Both the position numbers and the translations under genes were made by a program. This document shows, piece by piece, positions 29,008 through 37,568 of a DNA stretch of 64,000 nucleotides; the first letter of the stretch is position 1, and each line of letters begins with the position of its first letter. The stretch comes from Natronoarchaeum rubrum (GTDB taxonomy: Archaea; Halobacteriota; Halobacteria; Halobacteriales; Natronoarchaeaceae), in NCBI RefSeq assembly GCF_024494695.1, contig NZ_JANHDP010000004.1, forward strand, positions 372,001 to 436,000. The letters run 5' to 3'. The notes beneath the pieces are model-generated. The model was not told where the DNA came from. It made no database searches and worked only from the letters and a program-made list of their open reading frames with translations.

Positions 29008-29436
29008 TCACGCTCCGCGCGCTCCGGCGTCGCCGTCGTTTTCGTCGCGTTCGCCGACACCGTCGTCATCGTCGGCGTCCTCGTCGCGCTCGCCGACGCC
29101 GTGGTCGGCTGCCTCCTCGGCGGGCCAGGTCACGCTTCCCAGGAACGGGACGCCGATCCGCTGTGCGGACCGCGAGATCATGTGTGCGCCCGTCGGTACG
29201 GTGAGGAACAGGAAGACGATGCCGATCAGCGACGGCATCCCCGCGCCGCCGGGGCCGAAGTAGACGAAGCCGGCGAGAAAGATCGCCGCGGTTCCCAGCG
29301 TCGTCGGCTTGCTCGTGGCGTGCATCCGGTTGTAGACGTTGGGCAGGCGCAGCAGGCCGATCGTCCCGACCGTCAGGAAGAAGATCCCGACGACGACGAG
29401 CGCGACGATCGTCCACACGCGGATCGGTCCGACCAT
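29008..29436 (-). CDS. mrpG: Mrp antiporter subunit G
   Basis: A 142-residue protein with three helices and a Glu/Asp/Arg-rich tail. The helices read VWTIVALVVVGIFFLTVGTIGLLRLPNVYNRMHATSKPTTLGTAAIF, the standard MnhG/PhaG pattern with the MHATSK loop. It is a core membrane subunit of the multi-subunit Na+/H+ antiporter. Unusually, it is separated from mrpF by a PfkB kinase gene read the other way. The tail of about 40 residues (DEDADDDDGVGERDEND) is longer than usual. Confidence 0.95.
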   Translation of the reverse strand: MVGPIRVWTIVALVVVGIFFLTVGTIGLLRLPNVYNRMHATSKPTTLGTAAIFLAGFVYFGPGGAGMPSLIGIVFLFLTVPTGAHMISRSAQRIGVPFLGSVTWPAEEAADHGVGERDEDADDDDGVGERDENDGDAGARGA

Positions 29437-29751
29437 CTATCGGAACGTCGTTCTCCGGGAAGGTGAGTACCCGGGATCGTCTCGACGCGTCACGCTCGCC
29501 GTCGCTACGCGTCATCCTCCTCGCCACTATCCGCGAGGAGGGTCCGGAGCACGGAAACGCCGAGTAGTGCATGTCGTGACGCTCGGTGCGACGATAGCCG
29601 CACTTTTCACCGCACGGGCCGATCACTCGGCAACGATGCGAGCGACTCAGGCACGGATGACGGCCGCGACCGACGGCGGTGACGGCGACCGACCGAACCA
29701 CGGCATCGCAGCGAGCGCGAGCGGCGGTCCGTACGCGGGGTGGCGACGCCG
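29437..29751. other. Divergent intergenic region, mrpG / PfkB kinase
   Basis: 315 bases with no plausible gene: the frames open here are Arg/Ser-rich without domain signals. It must hold the promoter that lets mrpG be transcribed apart from the rest of mrp, and the kinase promoter. No clear inverted repeat was found. Confidence 0.4.
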
Positions 29752-30711
29752 ATGAGCGATCGCTCGATCCTTGTGGTCGGGGAGACGCTCGTGGACTTCC
29801 TGCCGGGCGAGCGCGGCGGCCTCGACGAGGTCGAGAGCTTCCGGCGCCGCGCGGGCGGCGCGCCGGCGAACGTCGCCGCACGACTCGCCGCGCTGGGCGA
29901 CGAACCGCTGTTCTGGACGCGCGTCGGCGACGACGCCTTCGGTGACTTCCTCGTCGAGACGCTGGTCGACAACGGCGTCCCGACGCGGTTCGTCGAGCGC
30001 GATCCCGATGCGAAGACGACGCTCGCGTTCGTCGCCCACGACGACGAGTTCGACCGCTCGTTCTCCTTCTACCGCGACGGCACCGCCGACACCAGACTGC
30101 AGCCCGACACCGTCCCCACGAGCGCGTTGACCGACCTGAACTGGCTCTACGTCGGCGGCGTCGTGCTGGCGAGCGAGCCCTCCCGGACGGCGGTGTTCGA
30201 CCTGCTGGAGCGGGCTCGCGAGGACGGCTGTCAGATCTACTTCGACCCGAACTACCGACCGGAGCTGTTCGACGAGGACGGCCGCTCGGCGCTCGCAGAG
30301 GCCGTCGAGTACGCCGACGTCGTCAAGGCGACGGCCTCGGAGCTCTCGGTGCTGGGCTACGAGGAAGACGAGCCCGCCCGGCTCTGCGAGGCCGTCTGCG
30401 CCGACGGGCCACACACCGTGTTTCTCACGCTCGGCGGAGACGGGGCGATCGGCTACTCGTCGGCGTCGGCGCCGTGGGGCGAGGCGCTGGCCGAGCACGG
30501 CGGCTTCGAGATCGAGGTGACGGACACGACGGGCGCCGGCGACGCGTTCGTCTCCGGATCGCTCGCGGCGATGGACCGGCGGGCGTCCGACCCGGCCGAG
30601 GTGCTCCGGGTCGCCAACGCGGCCGCCGCGCTCTCGACGACCGAGACCGGCGCGATGGAGGGGCTGCCGACGTGGGACGAACTGTCCGAGTTCGTCGGGC
30701 AACGCGAGTGA
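29752..30711 (+). CDS. PfkB-family carbohydrate kinase
   Basis: A 319-residue ribokinase-fold kinase. The N-terminal signature ILVVGETLVDFLPG is followed by RRAGGAPANVAARLAALGDE and the C-terminal anion-hole motif VTDTTGAGDAFVSGSLAA, with the catalytic Asp in GAGDAF. Family members phosphorylate fructose, 2-keto-3-deoxygluconate or nucleosides; the first motif fits fructokinase-like enzymes. The ATG at 29752 follows an in-frame GTG upstream and starts directly before the beta strand. It interrupts the mrp operon, on the opposite strand. Confidence 0.93.
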   Translation: MSDRSILVVGETLVDFLPGERGGLDEVESFRRRAGGAPANVAARLAALGDEPLFWTRVGDDAFGDFLVETLVDNGVPTRFVERDPDAKTTLAFVAHDDEFDRSFSFYRDGTADTRLQPDTVPTSALTDLNWLYVGGVVLASEPSRTAVFDLLERAREDGCQIYFDPNYRPELFDEDGRSALAEAVEYADVVKATASELSVLGYEEDEPARLCEAVCADGPHTVFLTLGGDGAIGYSSASAPWGEALAEHGGFEIEVTDTTGAGDAFVSGSLAAMDRRASDPAEVLRVANAAAALSTTETGAMEGLPTWDELSEFVGQRE

Positions 30712-30810
30712 GGAGTCCCGATCTGCTCAACCAACCGTGCTCTGATACGTAGGGAAGTCCGGCGGAAGCGTGACTCTGACAGGAGCTCCTGGGACAAACG
30801 CGCTCGACGA

Positions 30811-31113
30811 CTACTCCCGCCGTTCGATGATGTCGCCCTCGGTGACGTACTTCGCGACCGTGACCGTCGACAGGAAGCCGATGATCGCGAGCACGAGGCT
30901 CACGGTGACGAACAGGCCGCGACCGGTCTTGAGCGCGAACAGCACCGCGATCGCGACGACGTTGGTCGCGATGGCGTCGAGCGCGACGACCCGGTCGGGC
31001 ACCGTCGGCCCGACGATCACGCGGTAGCTACAGAGCACGCAGAGGGCGCTGACGATCACGAGCCCGGCGTTCGCCGCGGTCGCGACGAGCGGGTCAGCGA
31101 CCACCGTCGTCAC
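30811..31113 (-). CDS. mrpF: Mrp antiporter subunit F
   Basis: A 100-residue three-helix protein with a GTG start at 31113. The MnhF pattern is YRVIVGPTVPDRVVALDAIATNVVAIAVLFAL, with the PTVPDRVVALD loop. It overlaps mrpE by 20 bases and ends with TAG 99 bases before the PfkB stop. It forms part of the membrane core of the Na+/H+ antiporter. Confidence 0.95.
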   Translation of the reverse strand: MTTVVADPLVATAANAGLVIVSALCVLCSYRVIVGPTVPDRVVALDAIATNVVAIAVLFALKTGRGLFVTVSLVLAIIGFLSTVTVAKYVTEGDIIERRE

Positions 31114-31756
31114 CTCCGTGGTCCCGCCAGTTCTCGTCGCGCGGTCGGCCGACGCCCTCGAGGCCCTCGCTGTCGGTCACCGGCTCCGGGGGGATCTCCA
31201 TCTCCGGCGGGTACACCGAAAAGCCCGGCGAGGGGTCGTCGGGCGACAGTTCTTCGTCGAAGATCTCCAGCGCGTAGTCCTCCCAGGTGCGGATCGGCTC
31301 GACGATCGCCTCGGGATCCCGGCCGTCGATCACGTGGACGTACAGCGCGTTCTCTTCGGGGTCGTGATCGAGCGTGATCGTCCCCGGCGTGATCGTGATG
31401 CTGTTGGCGATCGTCGTGACGCCGAGATCGGTCCGCACGCGCAGCGGGATCAGGATCACTTCGGGCTCGATCGGCATCTCGGGCGCGAGCACCCGCCGGG
31501 CGACGTCGACGTTCGCCACGACGACCTCCCGGACGAACGTGAGCACGTACAGCAGTGCGTAGGGCGCCGAACCTGCGGTCCCGCGGAGGTCGATCCCTTC
31601 GTCGTAGAGGCGCCGGAACAGGTACGCGATCGGGACGCCCACGGCGGTCCCGAGCAGGAACTGGCCGACCAGCGGTGCGAGCGCCGGCTCGACGCCGCGG
31701 ACGAACACCCACAGGACGCCGAAGGCGAGCCCCGCGACGGGCCATCTCCGGGTCAC
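31094..31756 (-). CDS. mrpE: Mrp antiporter subunit E
   Basis: A 220-residue MnhE protein. The N-terminal helix is WPVAGLAFGVLWVFVRGVEP, followed by the conserved EPEVILIPLRVRTDLGVTTIANSITITPGTITLD block. An acidic C-terminal extension of about 60 residues is longer than typical. The GTG start at 31756 is fixed by a strong Shine-Dalgarno, GGAGGTGA, six bases ahead, inside a 41-bp repeat. The start overlaps the stop of an upstream micro-ORF (GTGA). Confidence 0.94.
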   Translation of the reverse strand: MTRRWPVAGLAFGVLWVFVRGVEPALAPLVGQFLLGTAVGVPIAYLFRRLYDEGIDLRGTAGSAPYALLYVLTFVREVVVANVDVARRVLAPEMPIEPEVILIPLRVRTDLGVTTIANSITITPGTITLDHDPEENALYVHVIDGRDPEAIVEPIRTWEDYALEIFDEELSPDDPSPGFSVYPPEMEIPPEPVTDSEGLEGVGRPRDENWRDHGGDDGGR

Positions 31757-31797
31757 GGCGGCTCACCTCCGCCGTGACCGTAGTCGCCGGACATCAC
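31753..31797 (-). CDS. Micro-ORF 2 between mrpD and mrpE (14 aa)
   Basis: A 14-codon frame starting GTG-ATG and then SGDYGHGGGEPP. Its own Shine-Dalgarno GGAGGTGA (31804-31811) precedes the GTG by six bases, and its TGA overlaps the mrpE GTG (GTGA). It is the copy of the 3' end of micro-ORF 1 made by a 41-bp tandem duplication. It may act only to couple translation. Confidence 0.5.
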   Translation of the reverse strand: MMSGDYGHGGGEPP

Positions 31798-31834
31798 GGC
31801 GGCTCACCTCCGCCGTGACCGTAGTCGCCGGACG
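31753..31834. repeat. 41-bp tandem repeat with hairpin and Shine-Dalgarno
   Basis: Two 41-bp units (31753-31793 and 31794-31834) differ at the last base only. Each holds the inverted repeat CACGGCGG with CCGCCGTG (7-base loop), which covers a ribosome-binding site and a GTG start on the minus strand. The hairpin could hide the start. Confidence 0.95.
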
Positions 31835-31880
31835 TCACGTCGTCCGCCCGCCGAGGCGCGGCGTCGGCGCCGAAGCTCAC
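31794..31880 (-). CDS. Micro-ORF 1 between mrpD and mrpE (28 aa)
   Basis: A 28-residue frame that starts with GTG overlapping the mrpD stop (GTGA, 31877-31880) and ends with TGA overlapping the start of micro-ORF 2. Its C-terminus is SGDYGHGGGEPP. Every junction between mrpD and mrpE is therefore a four-base stop-start overlap. Whether the peptide has a function is unknown; the reading frame itself is certain. Confidence 0.5.
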   Translation of the reverse strand: MSFGADAAPRRADDVTSGDYGHGGGEPP

Positions 31881-33523
31881 GCCGACTCACCCCCGGTCGG
31901 CGCGACGACCTCGACGTACGACTCCCGGTCCAGCGCGGCGACGGCGGCGTCGCTCGCGAACTCGTAGACCGGATCGAAGCCGACGCCGACGGCCAGGATC
32001 GCGAGCGCCATCGCGGCGACGATCGCCACCTCGCGCCGGTCGACCGTAGCGCCGACGACCATCGGCGTCTGAGCGCCCCAGAAGCAGGTCGTCCAGGCCC
32101 GGGTCGCGTAGACGATCGTCAGCACTGCGCCGGCGAGCAACACGGCGAGCGCGAGGGCGGGCGGCCAGACCGCGCCACCGCCCCCGAGCGCGACGCCGAG
32201 CCAGTCGCTGGCGACGCCGAAGGTCAGGAACTTCCCGAAAAAGCCCGCGAGCGGCGGGATGCCGATCAGCGAGAGACTGCCGATGAAGAAGGCGCCGGCC
32301 AGCGTCGGCGACCGGCCCGCGAGGCCGCCGAGATCGGCCAGTCGATTCGTCCCGGTCGCCGAGCGAACGACGCCGGTCGCCATGAACAACAGCCCCTTCG
32401 CGAGCGCGTGGTGGAGCGCGTACACCAGCGCTGCGGCGACCGCAAGTCCCCGAAGCGAGGTCGCGGGATCGACGCCCGAGGGCGCCGGGTCGGCGGCCGC
32501 AGCGACGGCGATCGGGATCGCGATGAACCCGACCTGCCCGACGCTGGAGTACGCGAACAGTTCGTCTAAGGTGTCCCGCGCGACGGCGCCGAGCCCGCCG
32601 ACGAGCACGCTCGCGATCCCCATCGCCATGAGGACCGGTGCGAACACGGCCAGCGGCGAGTTGCCGGCGACGCCGGGCAGCTCGACCGCGAGGTCGGCCG
32701 CGGCGAACACGGTGAAGTACAGCCGAATGATCGCGTACATGCCGACCTTCTTGGTGACGCCCGCGAGCATCGCGGTGACCGGCAGCGGCGCCGCGCGGTA
32801 GGCGTCGGGCACCCAGAACTGGAACGGCACCAGCCCGGCCTTGAGCCCGAACGTCGCGAGCAGCAACCCGCCGAGTCCGACGACCGGCGCGGGATCGACA
32901 CCGTACGCCGCGGGGGCGGCGAGCCGGCGCGCCATGTCGGCCATGTTGAGCGTCCCCGTCGTGGCGTAGAGGCCGCCGATCGCCAGCAGCATGACGACGC
33001 TGCCGATCACGTTCAGCGTCAGGTAACGAAACGCCGCCGCGGTGTGGGTGGCGCCGCCGTAGAACGCGACGAACACGTAGCTCGCGAGCAGCATCACCTC
33101 GAACCAGACGAACAGGTTGAACAGGTCGCCCGTGAGAAAGGCGCCCGAGACGCCCAGCAGCAGGCAGTGGAAGAGGGGATGGTAGAACGTCCGCTGGTTC
33201 GCTTGGTCGACGTAGACGACCGAGAACGCGACCGCTGCGAGGCCGACCGCGGCGGCGATCGAGAGCATGAACGTCGACAGCGCGTCCGCGACGAGCGAGA
33301 TCCCGACCGGGGCGGGCCAGCCGCCGAGCTGGTAGGCCGCCGCGCCGGGCGCCGCCGGTCCGAGCACGACGCCGTAGGTCAGCCAGGCGACGCTGACGGC
33401 GTACGCTAGCGCGACGCCGACGCTCGCGACGCGCTGGACGCGCGGACGGCGCCGCAGCGCGAGCAGCCCGACGATGCCGACCAGCGGGATCAGGATCGGC
33501 GCGACGACGAGCTGCGTCGTCAC
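31877..33523 (-). CDS. mrpD: Mrp antiporter subunit D
   Basis: A 548-residue complex-I ND2/ND4-like subunit with about 14 helices. Landmarks: LFNLFVWFEVMLLASYVF (helix with the channel Glu), FGLKAGLVPFQFWVPDAYRAAPLPVTAMLAGVTKKVGMYAIIR (the conserved loop and Lys), HHALAKGLLFMATG and GIPPLAGFFGKFLTF. GTG start at 33523, overlapping mrpC (GTGA). It is one of the two large, proton- or sodium-translocating subunits. Confidence 0.96.
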   Translation of the reverse strand: MTTQLVVAPILIPLVGIVGLLALRRRPRVQRVASVGVALAYAVSVAWLTYGVVLGPAAPGAAAYQLGGWPAPVGISLVADALSTFMLSIAAAVGLAAVAFSVVYVDQANQRTFYHPLFHCLLLGVSGAFLTGDLFNLFVWFEVMLLASYVFVAFYGGATHTAAAFRYLTLNVIGSVVMLLAIGGLYATTGTLNMADMARRLAAPAAYGVDPAPVVGLGGLLLATFGLKAGLVPFQFWVPDAYRAAPLPVTAMLAGVTKKVGMYAIIRLYFTVFAAADLAVELPGVAGNSPLAVFAPVLMAMGIASVLVGGLGAVARDTLDELFAYSSVGQVGFIAIPIAVAAAADPAPSGVDPATSLRGLAVAAALVYALHHALAKGLLFMATGVVRSATGTNRLADLGGLAGRSPTLAGAFFIGSLSLIGIPPLAGFFGKFLTFGVASDWLGVALGGGGAVWPPALALAVLLAGAVLTIVYATRAWTTCFWGAQTPMVVGATVDRREVAIVAAMALAILAVGVGFDPVYEFASDAAVAALDRESYVEVVAPTGGESA

Positions 33524-33861
33524 GGCAGCTCACCCACGTCCATCGTTCCGTTCTCCGCGTGCACTCGGAACGTCAGCGCGAGCGCGAACGCCGTCGTCCC
33601 GAAGCTGATCACGATCGCGGTCAGCACCAGCGCCTGCACGACCGGGTCGGCCGTCACGGGCGCTTCGGCGCCGTGCCCGGCGAGTATGGGGGCCGTGTCG
33701 GCGTCGCCCGCGACGACGCCGCCCACCGAGACGAGGTAGACGTTCGCCGCCTGCGAGATGACGGCGATCCCCCAGACCACCCGCAGGAGGTCCCGCCGGA
33801 GCAGGAGGAAGGTGCCCAGCCCGAACAGCGCGCCGACGACGAGCGCGAGCGCCAGGCTCAT
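33520..33861 (-). CDS. mrpC: Mrp antiporter subunit C
   Basis: A 113-residue NuoK-like subunit with three helices: LALVVGALFGLGTFLLLRR, RVVWGIAVISQAANVYLVSVGG and VVQALVLTAIVISFGTTAFALAL. The conserved PVVQALVLTAIVI block identifies MnhC. The start at 33861 overlaps the mrpB stop (ATGA). Confidence 0.95.
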   Translation of the reverse strand: MSLALALVVGALFGLGTFLLLRRDLLRVVWGIAVISQAANVYLVSVGGVVAGDADTAPILAGHGAEAPVTADPVVQALVLTAIVISFGTTAFALALTFRVHAENGTMDVGELP

Positions 33862-34322
33862 TCGGCGCCCACCACCGAGAGGATCGTCAGCAGCCCGCCG
33901 ACCACCACGAGGTAGACGCCGACGTCGAAGACCAGCGCCGACGCGAGGTGGATCTCGTGGTAGATCGGGATCCCGTAGAACGTCCAGTGGTCCTGGTACA
34001 GGAACTCGAGGCCGAACGCCACGCCGGCGAGGCCGCTGCCGACGGCCAGCGCCAGCCCGAGCACGAACGTCCGCAGGTACGCCTCGACCGACCGGTGCTC
34101 GAACATCCCGGCCCCCGACTCGACGTCGCGGCCGAGCACGCCGATCTCCAGGTAGTCCAGCCCGTAGGCGACGTAGATCAGCGCGAACGCCGCGGTCGTC
34201 AGGACGCCGCCGACGAACCCGCCGCCCGGCAGGTTGTGGCCCTGCAGCAGCAGCGAGATCGCGACGACGAGCACGATCGGCACGACGATCCGGACGGTCG
34301 TCTTCATCACGACCGTCGTCAT
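33858..34322 (-). CDS. mrpB: Mrp antiporter subunit B (MnhB domain)
   Basis: A 154-residue MnhB protein with four helices, including VRIVVPIVLVVAISLLLQGHNLPGGGFVGGVLTTAAFALIYVA, where the GHNLPGGGFVGG loop is the family signature. The ATG at 34322 is chosen because GAGGTGGT lies eight bases upstream; a GTG at 34364 would overlap mrpA by 14 bases. It forms part of the antiporter membrane core. Confidence 0.95.
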   Translation of the reverse strand: MTTVVMKTTVRIVVPIVLVVAISLLLQGHNLPGGGFVGGVLTTAAFALIYVAYGLDYLEIGVLGRDVESGAGMFEHRSVEAYLRTFVLGLALAVGSGLAGVAFGLEFLYQDHWTFYGIPIYHEIHLASALVFDVGVYLVVVGGLLTILSVVGAE

Positions 34323-34350
34323 CGCCGACCACCTCGGCCGAGCGTCGGCG

Positions 34351-36717
34351 TCACGGCGACTCACCCCGGCGTCGCATCGTGAGCAGCACGAGCACCGACA
34401 GCGCGGCGATCGAGATCACGACAATCTCGCCGAGCGTGTCGAACGCCCGGAAGTCGGTGAGGATCACGTTGACGACGTTCGCCCCGCCGGCGCCTTCGAC
34501 GGCGTTCTCGACGTACTGCTCCGCGAGATACGTCGGCGGCGCGTCGCCGTCCCGGGCGGTCACGAGCACGGTCAGCGCCGCGGTCAGCCCGACGCCCAGC
34601 GAGAGCGCGGCGTCCCGCGCGAGCACGCCGGGCCGCGCCTCGGCGTAGAACGCCGGGAGCTCCTCTAACACGAGCAGGAAGATCAGCAAGACGAGCGTCT
34701 CGACGACCAGCTGCGTCAGCGCGAGGTCGGGCGCGCTCGCGAGGATGTAGAAGATCGCGACCATGAACCCGAGGATCGACAGCGTGAGCACGCCCGCGAC
34801 GTGGGACGGCGCGATCGTCACGGCGACGGCGGCGACGATCGCCACCAGCAGGACGAGCACCATCGCGGGCGTCGCGCCAGCGCCGTCGATCGCCGGGACG
34901 GCGGCGGCCGTCGACGCGTACCCGATCAGCGCCAGCGCGCTCGCGGCGGCGACGGCCCAGGCGGCGTACGTCCGGAGCAGGCCGTTGTTGACGGCGGCGT
35001 CGAGCCGAACGCTCGCGGCGTCGGTCGCCGTGAGCCAGTAGTCGTAGAGCCAGGCCGGCCGCGGCGTCACGCGCAGCGCGTTGACCAGTTCGATCCGGCG
35101 GCAGATCCCCCGCTCGAAGGGGTAGGCCGCGACGCCGCCGACGATCGAGAGCGCCGACATCGCGACCGGAACGGTGAGGTGCGCGGGGAGCCCGACCGCG
35201 ACCTCGGTCGGCGACGCCGCGGTGGCGTCGACGCCCCGCTGGACCGCGGCGTCGACCGCGAACTGCGGAACGACGCCGATGACGCCGGCCAGCACCGCGA
35301 GGACGGCCGGCGGCGCCACCAGCGTGACTGGTGCCCGGCCAAGCCCGCCGACCGCGGCCGGGCGCTCGCCGACGAAGATCGAGAGGAACTTCAGCGAGTA
35401 GAGGACGGTGAAGACGCTCGCCAGCACGGCGACCGCGGGGAAGAGCCACGCGAGCGCGCCGTCGGCGTTGACCGCGGTCTCGTAGGCGGCCTCGAACAGC
35501 AGCTCCTTCGAGTAGAAGCCGTTGAACGGGGGGATCCCGGCCATGCTCAGGCCCGCGATCCCCGCGATCGCGGCGGTGACCGGCAGCTCCCGCCCGAGTC
35601 CGCTCAGCCGGTCGATCCGACGCGATCCTGCCTCGTGGGCGACGATCCCGGCGACCAGAAATAGCGCCGCCTTGAACAGCGCGTGGTTCAGCAGGTGGAA
35701 CACGCCGGCCTCGGCGCCGTAGTGGTTCGCGAAGCCGAAGCCCGCCACCATCAGCCCGAGGTGGCTCGCCGTCGAGTACGCCAGCAACTGCTTGAGATCG
35801 GTCGAGGCGACCGCGAGCACGGCGCCGACCAGCATCGTCGCCAGTCCGAGCGTCGCGACCAGCAGCGTCCACTCCCCGCCGAGCAGCACCGGCCGCAGGC
35901 GACCCAGCAGGTAGACGCCGACCTTCACCATCGTCGCCGAGTGGAGAAACGCCGACACCGGCGTCGGCGCCACCATCGCGTTGGGCAGCCAGAAGTGCAG
36001 CGGCACCTGCGCGGACTTCGCGCCCGCGGCGACCGCGACCAGCCCGAGCACGGGCACGAACAGGCCCTGCTCGCGCAGCGCGGCCTGCATCGCGCCGGGA
36101 TTTCGGAGCATTCCGACGAGATCGAACGCGCCGACGCCGGCGACGCCCGCCGCGGCGATCGACAGCAACAGGACGGCCACGAGCAGGAACAGGCCGCCGC
36201 CGACGGTGACGACCATCGCCATCCGCGCGGAGTAGCGCGCCTCCTCCTGGTCGGTGTGGTGGCCGATCAGGACGAACGACGCGAGGCTCGTCAGCTCCCA
36301 GAACAGGAACAGCGCGATCAGATCGCCCGCGAACGCGACGCCGAGGATCGAGCCCATAAAGGCCAGCAGCGTCGCGTAGTACCGCGCCAGATTCGGCTCG
36401 CCGTGCATGTAGCCCGTCGAGTAGACGAACACGAGCACGCCGACGCCGCTGGCCAGCCCGGCGAACAGCAGCGCCCAGCCGTCGACGTAGAACCGCAGCG
36501 CGACGTCGAGCGACGGGACCCACGGGACGCCGACCGCGCCGTCGGCGTCCCACTGGGAGACTACGAGCGCGAAACAGGCGAGCGCGACCGCGGCACCGAC
36601 GTAGCCGGTTCGCTCCCCGAGCGCCCGGTAGAACAGCGGCGTCAGCGCTGCCGCGACGAAGGGCAGCGCCACCGCCGTCGCGACGACGGCAAACTCCGGG
36701 GCCATTGGGTTCGGCAT
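34351..36717 (-). CDS. mrpA: Mrp antiporter subunit A (ND5-like with MbhD/MbhE tail)
   Basis: A 788-residue subunit. Residues 1-500 are ND5-like (SAQVPLHFWLPNAMVAPTPVSAFLHSATMVKVGVY and FHLLNHALFKAALFL). The end is MbhD-like (SAPDLALTQLVVETLVLLIFLLVLEELP) and MbhE-like (NVVNVILTDFRAFDTLGE), as in long MrpA proteins. Two possible ATGs, at 36717 and 36705. It heads the operon mrpA-B-C-D-E-F and provides the main ion path of the antiporter that keeps cytosolic Na+ low. Confidence 0.95.
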   Translation of the reverse strand: MPNPMAPEFAVVATAVALPFVAAALTPLFYRALGERTGYVGAAVALACFALVVSQWDADGAVGVPWVPSLDVALRFYVDGWALLFAGLASGVGVLVFVYSTGYMHGEPNLARYYATLLAFMGSILGVAFAGDLIALFLFWELTSLASFVLIGHHTDQEEARYSARMAMVVTVGGGLFLLVAVLLLSIAAAGVAGVGAFDLVGMLRNPGAMQAALREQGLFVPVLGLVAVAAGAKSAQVPLHFWLPNAMVAPTPVSAFLHSATMVKVGVYLLGRLRPVLLGGEWTLLVATLGLATMLVGAVLAVASTDLKQLLAYSTASHLGLMVAGFGFANHYGAEAGVFHLLNHALFKAALFLVAGIVAHEAGSRRIDRLSGLGRELPVTAAIAGIAGLSMAGIPPFNGFYSKELLFEAAYETAVNADGALAWLFPAVAVLASVFTVLYSLKFLSIFVGERPAAVGGLGRAPVTLVAPPAVLAVLAGVIGVVPQFAVDAAVQRGVDATAASPTEVAVGLPAHLTVPVAMSALSIVGGVAAYPFERGICRRIELVNALRVTPRPAWLYDYWLTATDAASVRLDAAVNNGLLRTYAAWAVAAASALALIGYASTAAAVPAIDGAGATPAMVLVLLVAIVAAVAVTIAPSHVAGVLTLSILGFMVAIFYILASAPDLALTQLVVETLVLLIFLLVLEELPAFYAEARPGVLARDAALSLGVGLTAALTVLVTARDGDAPPTYLAEQYVENAVEGAGGANVVNVILTDFRAFDTLGEIVVISIAALSVLVLLTMRRRGESP

Positions 36718-36869
36718 CCACGACGCGCGACGTAAGAGTGTGCGTGAGAACGCGTCACGTTCGCGGGAGAGAGGCGTCCACACCACCTCGTCCGCCCGGG
36801 GCGCCGACGCAGTTCGGCGCCGCGACCCGCGCTTTCATGTGGCGGCGGCGCACAGGATCGACCGTTCGA

Positions 36870-37490
36870 ATGGCACGCGACGACGCGCGACGGGCCACCG
36901 CCGCGGCGGCGAGCGACGGCCACTCGCCGACCGACGCGGCGGACGATCCCCGAACCGAGGCCGAACTGCTCGATCGCGCCCGCGAGTACGCCGCGACGAT
37001 CGACCTCGACGTCGATCTCGACGCCGTCTCCTGGGAGGTCTCCCGCCGGGCGAAGCGACGGGCCGGAGCCGCGGTCTACCACCGCGCCGATGAGTCGGTG
37101 ACGATCCGGCTGACGTGGGCGGCCTACCGCTCGTTCGGCTGGAACGAGTTCACCGACGTGATCCGCCACGAACTCGTCCACGCTTGGGAGTTTCTGGAGT
37201 ACGGCGAGTCGGGCCACGGCGAGCGCTTCCGGGCGAAAGCCGACGCTGTCGGCGCGTCGCGACACTGCCCGTCGTTTTCGGTGCCGCGATTGCAGTTGCT
37301 CTGCACCGGAACGGGCTGTGACTGGACGGTCGACCGGTTCAAGGCCTCGAAGACCGTCAAGAAGCCGGAGAAGCATCGTTGCGGCGCCTGCGGCTCTCGG
37401 TACGTCGTCGAGCACGTCGATACGGGCGAGCGCTGGCGGACGAGCAGGGGGTACGAGGGCGCGAGAGAGCGGATCGGCGACGAGTGGTGA
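36870..37490 (+). CDS. SprT-like zinc metalloprotein
   Basis: A 206-residue SprT-like domain. An acidic N-terminus precedes the core: WEVSRRAKRRAGAAVYH, then DVIRHELVHAWEFLEYGESGHG with the HExxH motif (His100, Glu101, His104) and a further His at 116. A zinc ribbon ends it (CTGTGCDW and CGACGSRY). The fold is shared with the SPRTN protease that cleaves DNA-protein crosslinks; activity of archaeal members is not established. The start is the ATG at 36870; residues upstream of it are shadow. It is divergent from mrpA with 152 bases between starts. Confidence 0.9.
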   Translation: MARDDARRATAAAASDGHSPTDAADDPRTEAELLDRAREYAATIDLDVDLDAVSWEVSRRAKRRAGAAVYHRADESVTIRLTWAAYRSFGWNEFTDVIRHELVHAWEFLEYGESGHGERFRAKADAVGASRHCPSFSVPRLQLLCTGTGCDWTVDRFKASKTVKKPEKHRCGACGSRYVVEHVDTGERWRTSRGYEGARERIGDEW

Positions 37491-37568
37491 GCGCTGCCCG
37501 GAGAGACGGACCGGTGTCGACGGCCGGTGCGCGGCGCGGTCGCTCGCGCTCGCTCGTCGACGGCCGAC

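Noticed and set aside
28143..29069. ATG at 29069 as the start of the ligase-like gene
   Set aside because: It would overlap mrpG by 62 bases, and the extra residues (Thr/Ala-rich) show no homology, while the GTG at 29000 starts at the family pattern.
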